Of a stretch of 33,575 nt of DNA, positions 22,515 through 31,956 are shown piece after piece. Numbering within the stretch: position 1 is the first letter of the stretch; each line of letters opens with the position of its first letter. The stretch is from Candidatus Atribacteria bacterium (lineage in GTDB: Bacteria; Atribacterota; Phoenicimicrobiia; Phoenicimicrobiales; Stramentimicrobiaceae). The position numbers and the translations under genes were made by a program. The DNA lies in contig JAKPKS010000160.1 of assembly GCA_029553585.1 (NCBI GenBank), positions 1 to 33,575 on the forward strand. Direction: 5' to 3'. The notes beneath the pieces are model-generated. The model was not told the DNA's origin. It searched no databases and saw nothing but the letters and a program-made list of their open reading frames with translations.

Positions 22515-23528
22515 ATGGAAAAAGAGATTAAAAATTTAAGAGAACAATTTAAGAAGAGCCTTGCAGCTTTGAAAACCAGAAAAGAATTGCTGATAATAGA
22601 AAACGAATACACCGGCCGTAAAGGTATTGTTGCTCAAATGCTAAAGAGAATAACCTCATTAACACCAGAAGAGAGACCCAGGGCAGGCCAGCTGTTGAAT
22701 CAAATAAAAAAAGAATTTCAAGATGCCCTTATAAAAAAGGAAAAAGAATTTTCCCAGGAAGGATGCCGGGAAGAGGAATATATTGATATTACCTTCCCGG
22801 GTCAAAATTTCATTCAGGGAACTATACATCCAGTGGAATTAATATTGAAAGCCACTGAAGATATTTTTTTAGGCATGGGATTCACAATCGTAGACGGACC
22901 TGAAATTGAACTCGATTATTATAATTTTGAGGCATTAAATATACCCAAAGACCATCCGGCCCGGGATGTACAGGATTCTTTTTATGTTACCCCGGATATT
23001 CTCTTAAGGACACAGACCTCTCCCATGCAAGTTCGAACAATGGAAAATCAGTCCCCACCGGTACGCATAATCTCCGCTGGAAAATGCTATCGCAGAGATT
23101 CTATCGATAATACTCATACCCCTATGTTTCACCAGATAGAGGGATTGGCAGTAGATGAAGATATTTCTTTAGCAGATTTAAAAGGAGTAATAACAGAATT
23201 TTGCAAACAGATTTTTGGGAAAGATAGAATAATAAGGTTCAGACCAGGGTATTTCCCATTTGTTGAACCGGGAGCCGAGGTAGATGTCTCTTGTGGATTA
23301 TGCCATGGAAAAGGCTGTTCATCCTGTGGCAATAGTGGTTGGCTGGAAATTATGGGGGCTGGGATGGTTCATCCGCACGTTTTAGAAATGGTGGGTTATG
23401 ATGCCGAAAAATATACCGGCTTTGCCTTTGGGATGGGTGCTGAAAGAATTGCCATGCTAAAATATGGTATTAATGATATTCGGCTATTTTTTGAAAATGA
23501 TATTCGTTTTTTAACTCAATTCAAATAG
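22515..23528 (+). CDS. pheS: Phenylalanyl-tRNA synthetase alpha subunit
   Basis: This is the catalytic subunit of the alpha2-beta2 PheRS. The 337 residues include an N-terminal coiled coil (about 1-85), then HPVELILKATEDIFLGMGF and the class II motifs: PARDVQDSFYV, LRTQTSPMQVRTM, GKCYRRDSIDNTHTPMFHQIEGL and the closing GFAFGMGAERIAMLKYGINDIR. A small Cys cluster (CGLCHGKGCSSC) precedes motif 3, as is usual in this family. The ATG follows AAGGAGGG at 22501-22508, immediately after the T-box terminator, so expression depends on antitermination. pheT follows 32 bases later. Confidence 0.97.
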   Translation: MEKEIKNLREQFKKSLAALKTRKELLIIENEYTGRKGIVAQMLKRITSLTPEERPRAGQLLNQIKKEFQDALIKKEKEFSQEGCREEEYIDITFPGQNFIQGTIHPVELILKATEDIFLGMGFTIVDGPEIELDYYNFEALNIPKDHPARDVQDSFYVTPDILLRTQTSPMQVRTMENQSPPVRIISAGKCYRRDSIDNTHTPMFHQIEGLAVDEDISLADLKGVITEFCKQIFGKDRIIRFRPGYFPFVEPGAEVDVSCGLCHGKGCSSCGNSGWLEIMGAGMVHPHVLEMVGYDAEKYTGFAFGMGAERIAMLKYGINDIRLFFENDIRFLTQFK

Positions 23529-23560
23529 CTGAAAGCTTAGAAAAGGGGGGAATAGTTTTT

Positions 23561-25999
23561 ATGCAGGTTTCATATAATTTATTAAAACAGTATGTGGATA
23601 TTGATTTTTCACCAGAGGAACTGGCATCACGCCTTTCTATGAGTGGTATTGTAGCTGAACATACCAGGTCAGTATTGGATGGAGTTCGAGGAGTATTTAT
23701 AGGTAAGATAACTGAGCTTAAACCCCTGGATAAGGACAGTTTTTTAACAGTCTGTACTATAGATTTAAAGAACCGGATACTGGAAGTAGTTTGTGGCGCT
23801 AAAAATATGAAAGAAGGGGATATTGTTCCGGTAGTAATAGAAGGGGGTACCCTGCCAGGATTAGGAGTGATTAAAGGTAAAAAAATTCAGGGATTCCATT
23901 CCGGGGGGATGATCTGCTCTGCTTCAGAATTGGGATTGGAGAAAAGTAAATCGCCAGGTGTTTTAATTTTAGAGAATCATTTAACCCTGGGAGAGGAAAT
24001 AAGAAATATAAAAGATATTAGGAATGATGTAATATTTGATTTTGAGATCTTTTCTAATCGCCCTGATTTAATGAGCATTATTGGACTGGCTCGAGAAATA
24101 TCAGTGATTTCAGGTAATCCGTTACGTTTACCGGATATTCAGATTGTTGAAACAGCCGAAAAAGTAAGTGATTCTATCTCAGTGGAAGTGATAGATGAAG
24201 ACCTTTGTCCGCGTTATGCCGGGAGAATTGTTAAGAGATTGCAGGTACAGGAATCACCATTCTGGTTAAGGTGGAATTTATTTTTATTGGGTATCAGACC
24301 AATCAACAATATTGTAGATGTAACCAATTATGTTATGATGGAGACCGGTCAACCATTACACGCCTTTGACCTTGATTTTATTCATGGCCAAAAAATAATT
24401 GTACGCCGAGCTAATCCTGGAGAAATCTTTAAAACACTGGATGGTATTGAACGAGTATTGACCGAGGAAAATCTGGTTATTGCCGATTGCGACAGATCTA
24501 TAGCCCTTGCCGGGGTTATGGGAGGTGAGAATTCAGAAATTAAGAATAAAACCAGGGATGTATTTTTAGAATCAGCCTATTTTGAGCCGATCAATAACCG
24601 GAGAACCAATCGATATTTTGCTATGAGGACTGATGCCTCCAACCGGTTTGAAAAAGGTATAGACCCCTTTGGCCAGGTTTTTGCAGTGAACAGGGCAGCA
24701 AGTCTTATAACCCAATTAACCACAGGCCAGCTTTTATCCGGGGTTATTGATCAATACAGTAAAAAACTGGGCAAACCTGAACCTATTGAACTAAATTGGT
24801 CTAAAGTGCAAAGAATTACAGGTACCAGAATTGGAAGGGATAAGCAGGAGGAGAAAGAAAGAATAGTTGATATTTTGACGAAATTAGAATTTAAAATTGA
24901 TTTTCAGGATGAACATTCTTTAAAACTTACACCACCCAGTTTCAGGGGTGATGTAGAAAGGGACGTTGATGTAATTGAAGAGGTAGCCAGGGTATTTGGT
25001 TATGAAAATATCCCATCCACTCTGTTTACAACAACTGTAGCCCAGGAAGGTAAAAATGAGAGACAAAAGGTAGTGGATAAAACAAGAAATATTCTGGTTG
25101 GATGTGGAATGCATCAGATAATAAGCTATAGCATGATTAGTCCTAAATGTTTTGATTGGCTTAGGTTACCCTCTTCACATTACCTTCGTGAGGCAGTCGG
25201 GTTAACCAACCCCTTGCTTCAGGAACAGACTATTATGAGAACTACTCTAATACCTGGATTGCTGAAAGCCATACAATGGAATGTAAATCATAGTGTGGAA
25301 AGAATTAAATTGTTCGAAATGGGAAGAGTCTATTTTCCTCAAAATAAGAAACACGGTATATCTCTACCTCTTGAAAAATTGATGGTAACTGGAGGAATTG
25401 CTAAAATCGGCAGAGGAAATATATGGGAAAAAACAGAAAATTGGAATATCTTTTACCTGAAGGGGATATTAGAATCGCTATTTGACAGCTTAGGGTTGTT
25501 GGATGTTGATTATCTACCGGGAGACCTGCCTTTTTTTCACCCCCAAAAGAACGGTATAATAAAGAGTCTGGGTAATACAATAGGGATATTTGGAGATTTA
25601 CACAAGGATATTTGTAGCTTTTTAGATATTCGGGGAGATATTTTATTATTTGAATTGGATTTTGCAGAATTATTTCCACTCTTAAAAAGAGAAATCACTT
25701 TTGAGCTCTTACCTAAGTATCCTTATATTCAAAGGGATATGGCGATAGTAGTTCCAGAGAGTGTAGATTTTGCCCGGATCAAAAAAGAAATTTTTAATAT
25801 AAAACCTGATATTGTTAAAAATGTGGAAATATTTGATGTATTTAGAGGAAAGCAAATCCGACTTGGTTGCAAAAGTATTGCTTTCTCAATAGTCTTCCAG
25901 GCTAATGACCGGACTTTGACTGATATGGAAGTCGACAAAGTAATAGAAAATGTTACAATAAGGTTAAAAGAACTATTTCAGGCAGATTTAAGGCGATGA
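23561..25999 (+). CDS. pheT: Phenylalanyl-tRNA synthetase beta subunit
   Basis: This 812-residue non-catalytic subunit binds and edits tRNA-Phe. Domains in order are an N-terminal EMAP/OB tRNA-binding domain (about 40-150, with ILEVVCGAKNMKEGD and GMICSASELGL), B3/B4 editing (YAGRIVKRL...GIRPINNIVDVTNYVMMETGQPLHAFD), B5 (about 400-480, PPSFRGDVERDVDVIEEVARVFGYENIP), the inactive class II core, and a C-terminal FDX-ACB domain (about 718-810, PKYPYIQRDMAIVV). GGGGGGAATAG precedes the ATG. Length and order are normal. It is co-transcribed with pheS under the Phe T-box. Confidence 0.97.
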   Translation: MQVSYNLLKQYVDIDFSPEELASRLSMSGIVAEHTRSVLDGVRGVFIGKITELKPLDKDSFLTVCTIDLKNRILEVVCGAKNMKEGDIVPVVIEGGTLPGLGVIKGKKIQGFHSGGMICSASELGLEKSKSPGVLILENHLTLGEEIRNIKDIRNDVIFDFEIFSNRPDLMSIIGLAREISVISGNPLRLPDIQIVETAEKVSDSISVEVIDEDLCPRYAGRIVKRLQVQESPFWLRWNLFLLGIRPINNIVDVTNYVMMETGQPLHAFDLDFIHGQKIIVRRANPGEIFKTLDGIERVLTEENLVIADCDRSIALAGVMGGENSEIKNKTRDVFLESAYFEPINNRRTNRYFAMRTDASNRFEKGIDPFGQVFAVNRAASLITQLTTGQLLSGVIDQYSKKLGKPEPIELNWSKVQRITGTRIGRDKQEEKERIVDILTKLEFKIDFQDEHSLKLTPPSFRGDVERDVDVIEEVARVFGYENIPSTLFTTTVAQEGKNERQKVVDKTRNILVGCGMHQIISYSMISPKCFDWLRLPSSHYLREAVGLTNPLLQEQTIMRTTLIPGLLKAIQWNVNHSVERIKLFEMGRVYFPQNKKHGISLPLEKLMVTGGIAKIGRGNIWEKTENWNIFYLKGILESLFDSLGLLDVDYLPGDLPFFHPQKNGIIKSLGNTIGIFGDLHKDICSFLDIRGDILLFELDFAELFPLLKREITFELLPKYPYIQRDMAIVVPESVDFARIKKEIFNIKPDIVKNVEIFDVFRGKQIRLGCKSIAFSIVFQANDRTLTDMEVDKVIENVTIRLKELFQADLRR

Positions 26000-26019
26000 T
26001 TGGGTAAAATGAGGGGGTT

Positions 26020-26574
26020 TTGGTAAACATCATTAATTTGGTTGACTTAATTATTCTTATAATTGTCTTATTCAATCTATTTTTAGGTTTTAAAAGAGGT
26101 TTAATTGCTGAATTATTAACTTTGATCGGGCTTATTTCCGCTATTTTTATAGCCATATTCTGGTATCAGAACCTCAGTACATTTCTTCTAAGGCAATTTA
26201 AATGGAATGAAACTCTATCCAGTATACTTAGCTTCATCATTATTTTTATTGTGATTATATTATGTTTTAGAATACTGGAAACTATATTGAGTCGAATAAC
26301 AACTTTCTTGTTGTTGAATTGGATTAACAATCTGGGTGGTGCTTTATTCGGATTTATTAGGGGAGCTATTATTGTAAGTATATTACTATTTTTAATAAAC
26401 TTTATTCCATTACCCCACCAGATAAGAACCCAAATATCTGAATCACTACTATCTAAGCATTTACTTAATTATGTAATAATAATTTATAGCTCGGTACGAG
26501 AATGGTTACCAAAAAATTTTCAATTTGAAGTTGAATTTTTAAGAGGATTATATTATCAAAATATCAGTTCCTGA
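26020..26574 (+). CDS. CvpA family membrane protein
   Basis: This 184-residue protein has four hydrophobic helices (about 4-27, 30-48, 64-85, 105-128) with the CvpA signature IILIIVLFNLFLGFKRGLI near the start. In E. coli CvpA is needed for colicin V production and bile-acid tolerance; in Bacillota its homologues sit next to mutS2 and zapA, as mutS2 does here. The start is a TTG with GAGG five bases upstream within GAGGGGG. The gene begins 20 bases after pheT, so it is probably on the pheST transcript. The biochemical role is unknown. Confidence 0.8.
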   Translation: MVNIINLVDLIILIIVLFNLFLGFKRGLIAELLTLIGLISAIFIAIFWYQNLSTFLLRQFKWNETLSSILSFIIIFIVIILCFRILETILSRITTFLLLNWINNLGGALFGFIRGAIIVSILLFLINFIPLPHQIRTQISESLLSKHLLNYVIIIYSSVREWLPKNFQFEVEFLRGLYYQNISS

Positions 26575-26682
26575 AAGTTTAAAAAATAAAATTATTTTTT
26601 AAAATAAATTTTAATAAAATGGAAAAATAAAACTTTACTATAATTCAGTATGAAGCATTAATAAACGGGAGTTTCAGGGGGG

Positions 26683-26709
26683 ATGATTCCCTTGACATTA
26701 ACCTTATGA
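26683..26709 (+). CDS. Possible 8-codon leader frame overlapping the mutS2 start
   Basis: CAGGGGGG is followed by ATG ATT CCC TTG ACA TTA ACC TTA TGA. The TGA overlaps the mutS2 ATG as ATGA, the arrangement of translational coupling. The TTG at 26692 has better spacing from the SD than the ATG. mutS2 has no nearer ribosome binding site. This is suggestive only. Confidence 0.3.
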   Translation: MIPLTLTL

Positions 26710-29078
26710 ATCAACATATTTTGAAAGTTCTGGATTTTTTAAAGATAAAAGAATTATTAAAGAAAGAACTCTTTACCTTCCCGGGAAAACAAAAACTAAA
26801 AGCCCTTCAGCCTTCTGCAGATTTTGTTTTAGTAAAACAATGGCAAAACGAAACAACTGAAATGAAAAATGTCTTAGAATTGATTAGCCATTTGCCCCTG
26901 ATACCTCTTGAGCAAGATATTGAAGGTGATATAAAACAAGCTGAAATTCAGGATAGCATTCTGAATGCAAAGACTTTAGCCTATATTGCAAAAAATTTGG
27001 AAGGCTTCCATCAAATAAAAGAATTTTTTGAAAAAAGAACCCAGAAAGAATTTCCCTTACTAACCAGAAAATCCTCTGATTTGAAATACTTTAAAGTACT
27101 GGAAAAAACCATAAGAGATTGTATCAATGAGGAAGCCCAGATTGTTGATGATGCCAGCCCCATCCTTAAAAAGATAAGACAAAAGATACGAAGCATTGAA
27201 AAAAAAATAAGAAACCATTTAGAGAATATAATCAAAGACCCTCGCGCTCGATCCCTGATACAGGATGATATTATTACTATCCGGCAGGGAAGATTTGTTA
27301 TCCCCATTAAACAACATGAGAAAAACAAATTTCCAGGAGTAATACACGATAAATCAGAAAGCGGTCTGACTGTTTTTGTGGAACCCCTTATCATAGTTGA
27401 GTTTAATAATGAATTAAGAGAACTTTTTCAGGAAGAGAAAAAAGAGGAGTATAGGATACTGCAAAGTTTAACCTCTTTGGCAGGTCAGAACGGTGAAGAT
27501 ATACTGGCTAATTATAATATTTTGGGTGAATTAGACCTCATAAATGCTAAAGCCGAATTAAGTATAAAAATGAATGCTACTGAACCAAAAATTAATAATC
27601 AGGGAATTATTCAGCTTTTTAATGCCAGGCATCCTCTTTTAAAAAACAAAGTTATCCCTATTGATATCGAATTAGGGAAAACATTTAACACCTTGATAAT
27701 TACTGGGCCCAATACCGGGGGAAAGACAGTAACCTTGAAAACAGTAGGCTTGCTGAATCTAATGGCACAATCAGGATTGCATATACCTGCTGGAGTGGAT
27801 AGTGAAATAACTATTTTTAGACAAATATTTGCCGATATTGGTGATGAGCAGAGTATTGAACAAAATTTAAGTACCTTTTCTTCTCATGTTAAAAATATCA
27901 TAGATATATTAGATGCTGCCGATGACTCATCTTTGGTATTGCTCGATGAGTTAGGGGCTGGGACCGATCCCTCTGAGGGTTCGGCTTTAGCAATGGCTAT
28001 CCTCGACTCATTAAAAGCCAGGAGAGCTAAAGTCCTGAGTACCACTCATCATGATAGTCTCAAGGCCTATGCCTATCTTACTGATGGGGTAATGAATGCC
28101 AGGGTGGAGTTTGATGAGGTATCTCTGCAGCCGACCTATAAGATATCTATTGGCTTGCCAGGTAAAAGTTGTGCTTTTGCTGTAGCAGAAAGGTTAGGTT
28201 TGCCAAAAATTGTTTTAAAAGACGCAGAAGGTTATCTGGAAAGAGAAAAATTAGATCTGGAAAATTTAATTAAGAGTATGGAAAAAGATAGAGCCCGGAT
28301 TGTCCATAACTTGAAAGATATTGAAGAAGAAAAACAACAGGTCAGGCAATTAAAGGAAGAATTAGAAGAAAAGATTGAAACCCTGGAAAAGGAAAAAACA
28401 AAGATAAAACTGGAAGCCTATCAGGAAGCTGAAAAAATAGTAACCAGTGCTCAGGTTAAAGCAAGGGAGGCCATTACTGCCTTGAAGAGGAAAAAAGGTA
28501 TAACTGAGAAATTAGATGAGGAGATCAATGTCCTGGAAAATATCAAAAAAGAAATAAAAACCCAGGCTAAAGAATGTTTTACTTTTCAGGAAGAAATCAG
28601 TCCATTGAAAGAAGGAGATCAGGTTTTACTGAAAAGTTTGGGCAAAGAAGGGATAATTCTGAATAAGGATGATAAAAAACAACAATATATGGTGCAGATA
28701 GGAAGTTTAAAAATTAAAGTTGCTGCTGATGCTCTGCGAAAAATAACCAGAACCGCATCGGAACAAAAAGAAAAAGAGGAACATACTAAACCTGCTTCCC
28801 TTACTTTGGAAGGAGATATTGTAGGGAAAAAGGCCACCTTTAAAAATGAATTTGATATTCGCGATATGAATGCCAGTGAAGCTCGTACCAGATTAGAAAA
28901 ATACCTGGATGATGCCTTTCTTTTAAATATATCACCAGTATACATTATACATGGAAAGGGAAGGGGAATTTTAAGAAAGACTGTTACTCTTTTATTGTCC
29001 AAATTAGAATATGTAAAGAATTATCATTCTGGAGAGGCTTATGAGGGAGGAGATGGAGTAACTGTAGTGTATTTTTAA
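26706..29078 (+). CDS. mutS2: MutS2 endonuclease/ribosome-rescue ATPase
   Basis: This 790-residue MutS2 lacks the mismatch-recognition domain of MutS. It has a helical lever/clamp region, the ABC ATPase with Walker A GPNTGGKT (334-341) and Walker B LVLLDELGAGTDPSEGSALA, a long coiled coil (about 515-635), a KOW-like segment (EGDQVLLKSLGKEGIIL) and a C-terminal Smr domain (from about 716) with FDIRDM and HGKGRG. The family suppresses homologous recombination and, in B. subtilis, acts on collided ribosomes through its Smr domain. The ATG lacks a close SD; an upstream mini-frame may provide coupling. The gene converges on the PBP gene with only 12 bases between stops and no evident terminator. 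Confidence 0.94.
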   Translation: MNQHILKVLDFLKIKELLKKELFTFPGKQKLKALQPSADFVLVKQWQNETTEMKNVLELISHLPLIPLEQDIEGDIKQAEIQDSILNAKTLAYIAKNLEGFHQIKEFFEKRTQKEFPLLTRKSSDLKYFKVLEKTIRDCINEEAQIVDDASPILKKIRQKIRSIEKKIRNHLENIIKDPRARSLIQDDIITIRQGRFVIPIKQHEKNKFPGVIHDKSESGLTVFVEPLIIVEFNNELRELFQEEKKEEYRILQSLTSLAGQNGEDILANYNILGELDLINAKAELSIKMNATEPKINNQGIIQLFNARHPLLKNKVIPIDIELGKTFNTLIITGPNTGGKTVTLKTVGLLNLMAQSGLHIPAGVDSEITIFRQIFADIGDEQSIEQNLSTFSSHVKNIIDILDAADDSSLVLLDELGAGTDPSEGSALAMAILDSLKARRAKVLSTTHHDSLKAYAYLTDGVMNARVEFDEVSLQPTYKISIGLPGKSCAFAVAERLGLPKIVLKDAEGYLEREKLDLENLIKSMEKDRARIVHNLKDIEEEKQQVRQLKEELEEKIETLEKEKTKIKLEAYQEAEKIVTSAQVKAREAITALKRKKGITEKLDEEINVLENIKKEIKTQAKECFTFQEEISPLKEGDQVLLKSLGKEGIILNKDDKKQQYMVQIGSLKIKVAADALRKITRTASEQKEKEEHTKPASLTLEGDIVGKKATFKNEFDIRDMNASEARTRLEKYLDDAFLLNISPVYIIHGKGRGILRKTVTLLLSKLEYVKNYHSGEAYEGGDGVTVVYF

Positions 29079-29090
29079 AACAGTTAAGAA

Positions 29091-31238
29091 TTAATCTCGC
29101 TTTTCTAACCTTTTCTTTAATTCTTCCACCAATGATTGCAAGGTTTCTTTTTTGCTTTCTTCAGGTTGATTAGCCTTGCTACCAGATTCTTCTTTTTTAA
29201 GGATTTCAATTTCCTCCAGCAGGGGAAATTTTTTTTCACCAGAAATGACCGGTATTTCTTCTTGGGGTGGTCTTTGCTGATTCGTATTCGAATATTCAGG
29301 GATTAATCCGGTGCCTTCATAACAGATTTGAGTAGGCTCAGTACCAGCCAGGAAAATAACCGAAACAGTTTTAGCACACTTGTTGCTGGGTAAAAGCCCG
29401 GTTTTTGCACATACTGAAATTTCATTAACATAATCTGACTTAGAAAAATCTCTGACTGGCTTATCCTGCAATGCCCCGGCCATAAAATCACGCCAGATAG
29501 GGGCTGCCACCACTCCTCCAGTCATTCGATTGCCCAGAGGTTTGCGGTCATCATTACCGATATAGACGGCACAAGCTAATTCGGGGGTGAAACCTACAAA
29601 CCAGGCATCCACAAATTCGTCAGTAGTACCAGTTTTTGCTGCCGCAGGCCTGTTAATCTTAGCACTGGTACCAGTACCTCTTGAAATAACACCTTCCATC
29701 AATCCAATAAGGGTATAACATACCTCTTCTGAAAAAACCTTTTTTTTAACAATATGGTTCTGTTCCAACACCTTACCATTAAAGTCTTCCACTTTTAAGA
29801 TAGCTATCGGCTCCACATAGGTACCCATATTGGCAATGGTGGCATAAGCGGAAGCCATTTCTAAAGGAGTAACCTCAGAAGTACCAAGAGCTAAAGAAAG
29901 GTCTGGTCTTAGGGTACTGTTTATTCCGGCTTTATGGGCGTTTTGTATGACATCTCTGACCCCGATAATTTCCAATAATTTTACACCTACAATATTGATA
30001 GAATCCTCAAAGGCTTCCCGTAAGGTGATTTGCCCTCTAAATTCCTCTTCTTCATAATTTTTAGGAGACCAGCCATTTTCATAAACAACAGGAGAGTCAT
30101 CAATAGTGAAGCTTGGTGAAATGCCTTTTTCAATGGCAGTCAGATAAACAAAAGTTTTAAAAGCTGAACCGGGCTGACGATAGGCCTGAGTAGCTCTGTT
30201 AAATTCACTTTCTTCATAGTTTTTTCCCCCTACCATTGCTTTAATATAGCCTGTTTGCGGTTCAATGGCGATTAAAGCCCCCTCCCGTCCACTTTTCAAG
30301 AAAGCATCTTGAGCCTTATTCTGCATATCTAAGTCCAGTGTGGTATAGACTTTCAGACCACCCTTGAATACCATATTAACCCCATATTTATCTAATAATA
30401 TCGTTCTTATATAACTCGAAAAATGGGGAGCAACCTCCTGCACCTCATGGTGGTGGCTTAGCTTTATCTCTTCTTCAATGGCTGCCTGATATTCACTCTC
30501 ATCAATAAATCTAAGGTCAAGCATTCTTTTTAAAATAATATTTTTTCTCCTAAGAGAAGACTCTAAATTTAGAAAGGGGGAATAAAATGAAGGTCTTCGT
30601 GGGATCCCGGCAATTAATGCGCTTTCAGCTAAACTAAGTTCTGAGACTGACTTATCAAAATATAAATTGGCTGCAGAGACTATGCCATGTGCCCCATGAC
30701 CAAAGTAAATAAGGTTAAGATACATTTCCAGGATTTCATCTTTAGTGAAAGTCCTTTCAATCTGCAAGGCCAAAAGGGCATCCTTAACCTTACGGGAAAT
30801 AGTTTTTTCTCTGGTTAAAAAAGTATTTACTGCCAGCTGCTGGGTGATGGTGCTCCCACCTCCTGTAATTCTGCCCTCTCTGATATTCTCAAAGATTGAC
30901 CGTACAATACCCCGTACAGAAATGCCGTGATGTTCGTAAAAATTAGTATCTTCGATGGCTATAAATGCATCAATAAGATGTTTAGGTGTTTCAGATAAAG
31001 AAATAGGTGTTCTATTTTCTTGAAAAAATTCAGTGATTAGTTTCCCGTTAATATCATATACCCTGCTGGTAACCGGATTTAAAAAATTACTGGTTTTTAC
31101 TACCTCGGCCATTTTTTGGCTGGATAATGATATTAAAAAGATAAAAGATAGCACAAATGTTACGATCAATAGGAATATAGTGAGAGAAAACATTTTGGGC
31201 AAAAATATGTTATTCCTTTTCTTCTTTTGATTAGTCAT
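29091..31238 (-). CDS. Class A penicillin-binding protein (PBP1A-like)
   Basis: This 715-residue bifunctional peptidoglycan synthase has one N-terminal membrane anchor (about 17-40). The GT51 glycosyltransferase domain (about 65-240) carries catalytic E96 in AIEDTNFYEHHG and GGSTITQQLAVN. The transpeptidase domain has S358-A-F-K361, S413-I-N415 and K535-T-G-T. A charged, proline-containing tail (650-715) ends in KKRLEKRD. Four Cys in the region 610-640 (VCAKTGLLPSNKCAK...ICY) recur in many Gram-positive and related class A PBPs. The gene is on the minus strand, convergent with mutS2 and divergent from queT. No clear minus-strand promoter was pinned down, although TTGACA occurs on that strand near 31340-31345. 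Confidence 0.95.
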   Translation of the reverse strand: MTNQKKKRNNIFLPKMFSLTIFLLIVTFVLSFIFLISLSSQKMAEVVKTSNFLNPVTSRVYDINGKLITEFFQENRTPISLSETPKHLIDAFIAIEDTNFYEHHGISVRGIVRSIFENIREGRITGGGSTITQQLAVNTFLTREKTISRKVKDALLALQIERTFTKDEILEMYLNLIYFGHGAHGIVSAANLYFDKSVSELSLAESALIAGIPRRPSFYSPFLNLESSLRRKNIILKRMLDLRFIDESEYQAAIEEEIKLSHHHEVQEVAPHFSSYIRTILLDKYGVNMVFKGGLKVYTTLDLDMQNKAQDAFLKSGREGALIAIEPQTGYIKAMVGGKNYEESEFNRATQAYRQPGSAFKTFVYLTAIEKGISPSFTIDDSPVVYENGWSPKNYEEEEFRGQITLREAFEDSINIVGVKLLEIIGVRDVIQNAHKAGINSTLRPDLSLALGTSEVTPLEMASAYATIANMGTYVEPIAILKVEDFNGKVLEQNHIVKKKVFSEEVCYTLIGLMEGVISRGTGTSAKINRPAAAKTGTTDEFVDAWFVGFTPELACAVYIGNDDRKPLGNRMTGGVVAAPIWRDFMAGALQDKPVRDFSKSDYVNEISVCAKTGLLPSNKCAKTVSVIFLAGTEPTQICYEGTGLIPEYSNTNQQRPPQEEIPVISGEKKFPLLEEIEILKKEESGSKANQPEESKKETLQSLVEELKKRLEKRD

Positions 31239-31411
31239 TCCAGTTCCCTAACAATTGAAATAAAATTGGCATTATTTATTAATATATTAATCCGGAAAAA
31301 TACCATACATTATTTCCCTAAATAATATTGTATTATAGTCTGTCAAGATTTTTTACTACCAGGGGAATGTGTTATAATTAATTCAACTTTCATCAAATTA
31401 AGGTGTTCTGA

Positions 31412-31882
31412 TTGTTAAAAATACATTATCTGATTCGCATTGCTCTGATAGCTGCTCTATATATTACCATAAATATTCTTTTTGCACCAATTAGCTATGG
31501 TCTGGTGCAGGTTAGAATTGCTGAGGCCTTAGCAGTATTACCTTTTATTGATTCGGCAGCCATTGGTGGTTTATTTCTGGGGTGTATTTTAGGAAATCTA
31601 TGGGGAGGATTGGGCATTATTGATGTTTTAGGTGGTGCTCTCTGTACTTTGTTAGCAGCAATCCTGACCAGTAAAATTAAAAAGCCTTTCTGGGCGCCTA
31701 TGCCTCCGGTATTGATAAATTCTTTGGGAGTGAGCCTGTATATACGTATTTTATTTAAAATGCCTTACTGGTTAACGGTGAGCTACATTTTTACAGGCCA
31801 ATTTATTGCTTGCTACCTATTGGGATATCCATTATTATTGGTATTAATAAAAAGAAAAGTATGGATTTATATTCAAAAGTAA
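31412..31882 (+). CDS. queT: QueT-family ECF transporter substrate-binding subunit (queuosine precursor)
   Basis: This small polytopic protein of 156 residues resembles QueT, the S component of ECF transporters thought to import queuosine precursors for tRNA modification. LFAPISYGLVQVRIAEAL near the start, followed by AIGGLFLGCILGNLWGGLG and LGGALCTLLAAIL, is typical. The start is TTG with AAGGTG six bases upstream. No preQ1 riboswitch with the expected conserved core was recognised in the ~170-base upstream region. The energising EcfA/EcfT subunits must be encoded elsewhere. It precedes tyrS by 74 bases; queuosine occurs in GUN-anticodon tRNAs including tRNA-Tyr, so the pairing is interesting but may be coincidental. 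Confidence 0.82.
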   Translation: MLKIHYLIRIALIAALYITINILFAPISYGLVQVRIAEALAVLPFIDSAAIGGLFLGCILGNLWGGLGIIDVLGGALCTLLAAILTSKIKKPFWAPMPPVLINSLGVSLYIRILFKMPYWLTVSYIFTGQFIACYLLGYPLLLVLIKRKVWIYIQK

Positions 31883-31956
31883 GAACAAGTTTAAAAAATA
31901 GAGCCAAAGTTAGTTATTGGAATATTTGCGGAAGGAAGGAGTAAATATAATACAAA

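Noticed and set aside
28619-29002. A 127-codon minus-strand frame inside mutS2
   Set aside because: It is antisense to the KOW/Smr region of mutS2 and has no family resemblance.
31340-31411. A preQ1 riboswitch before queT
   Set aside because: The short conserved type I core with its A-rich tail was not found; only AT-rich sequence is present.
31883-31956. A T-box leader before tyrS
   Set aside because: The gap is only 74 bases and lacks the GGGTGG motif, a specifier domain and a terminator.
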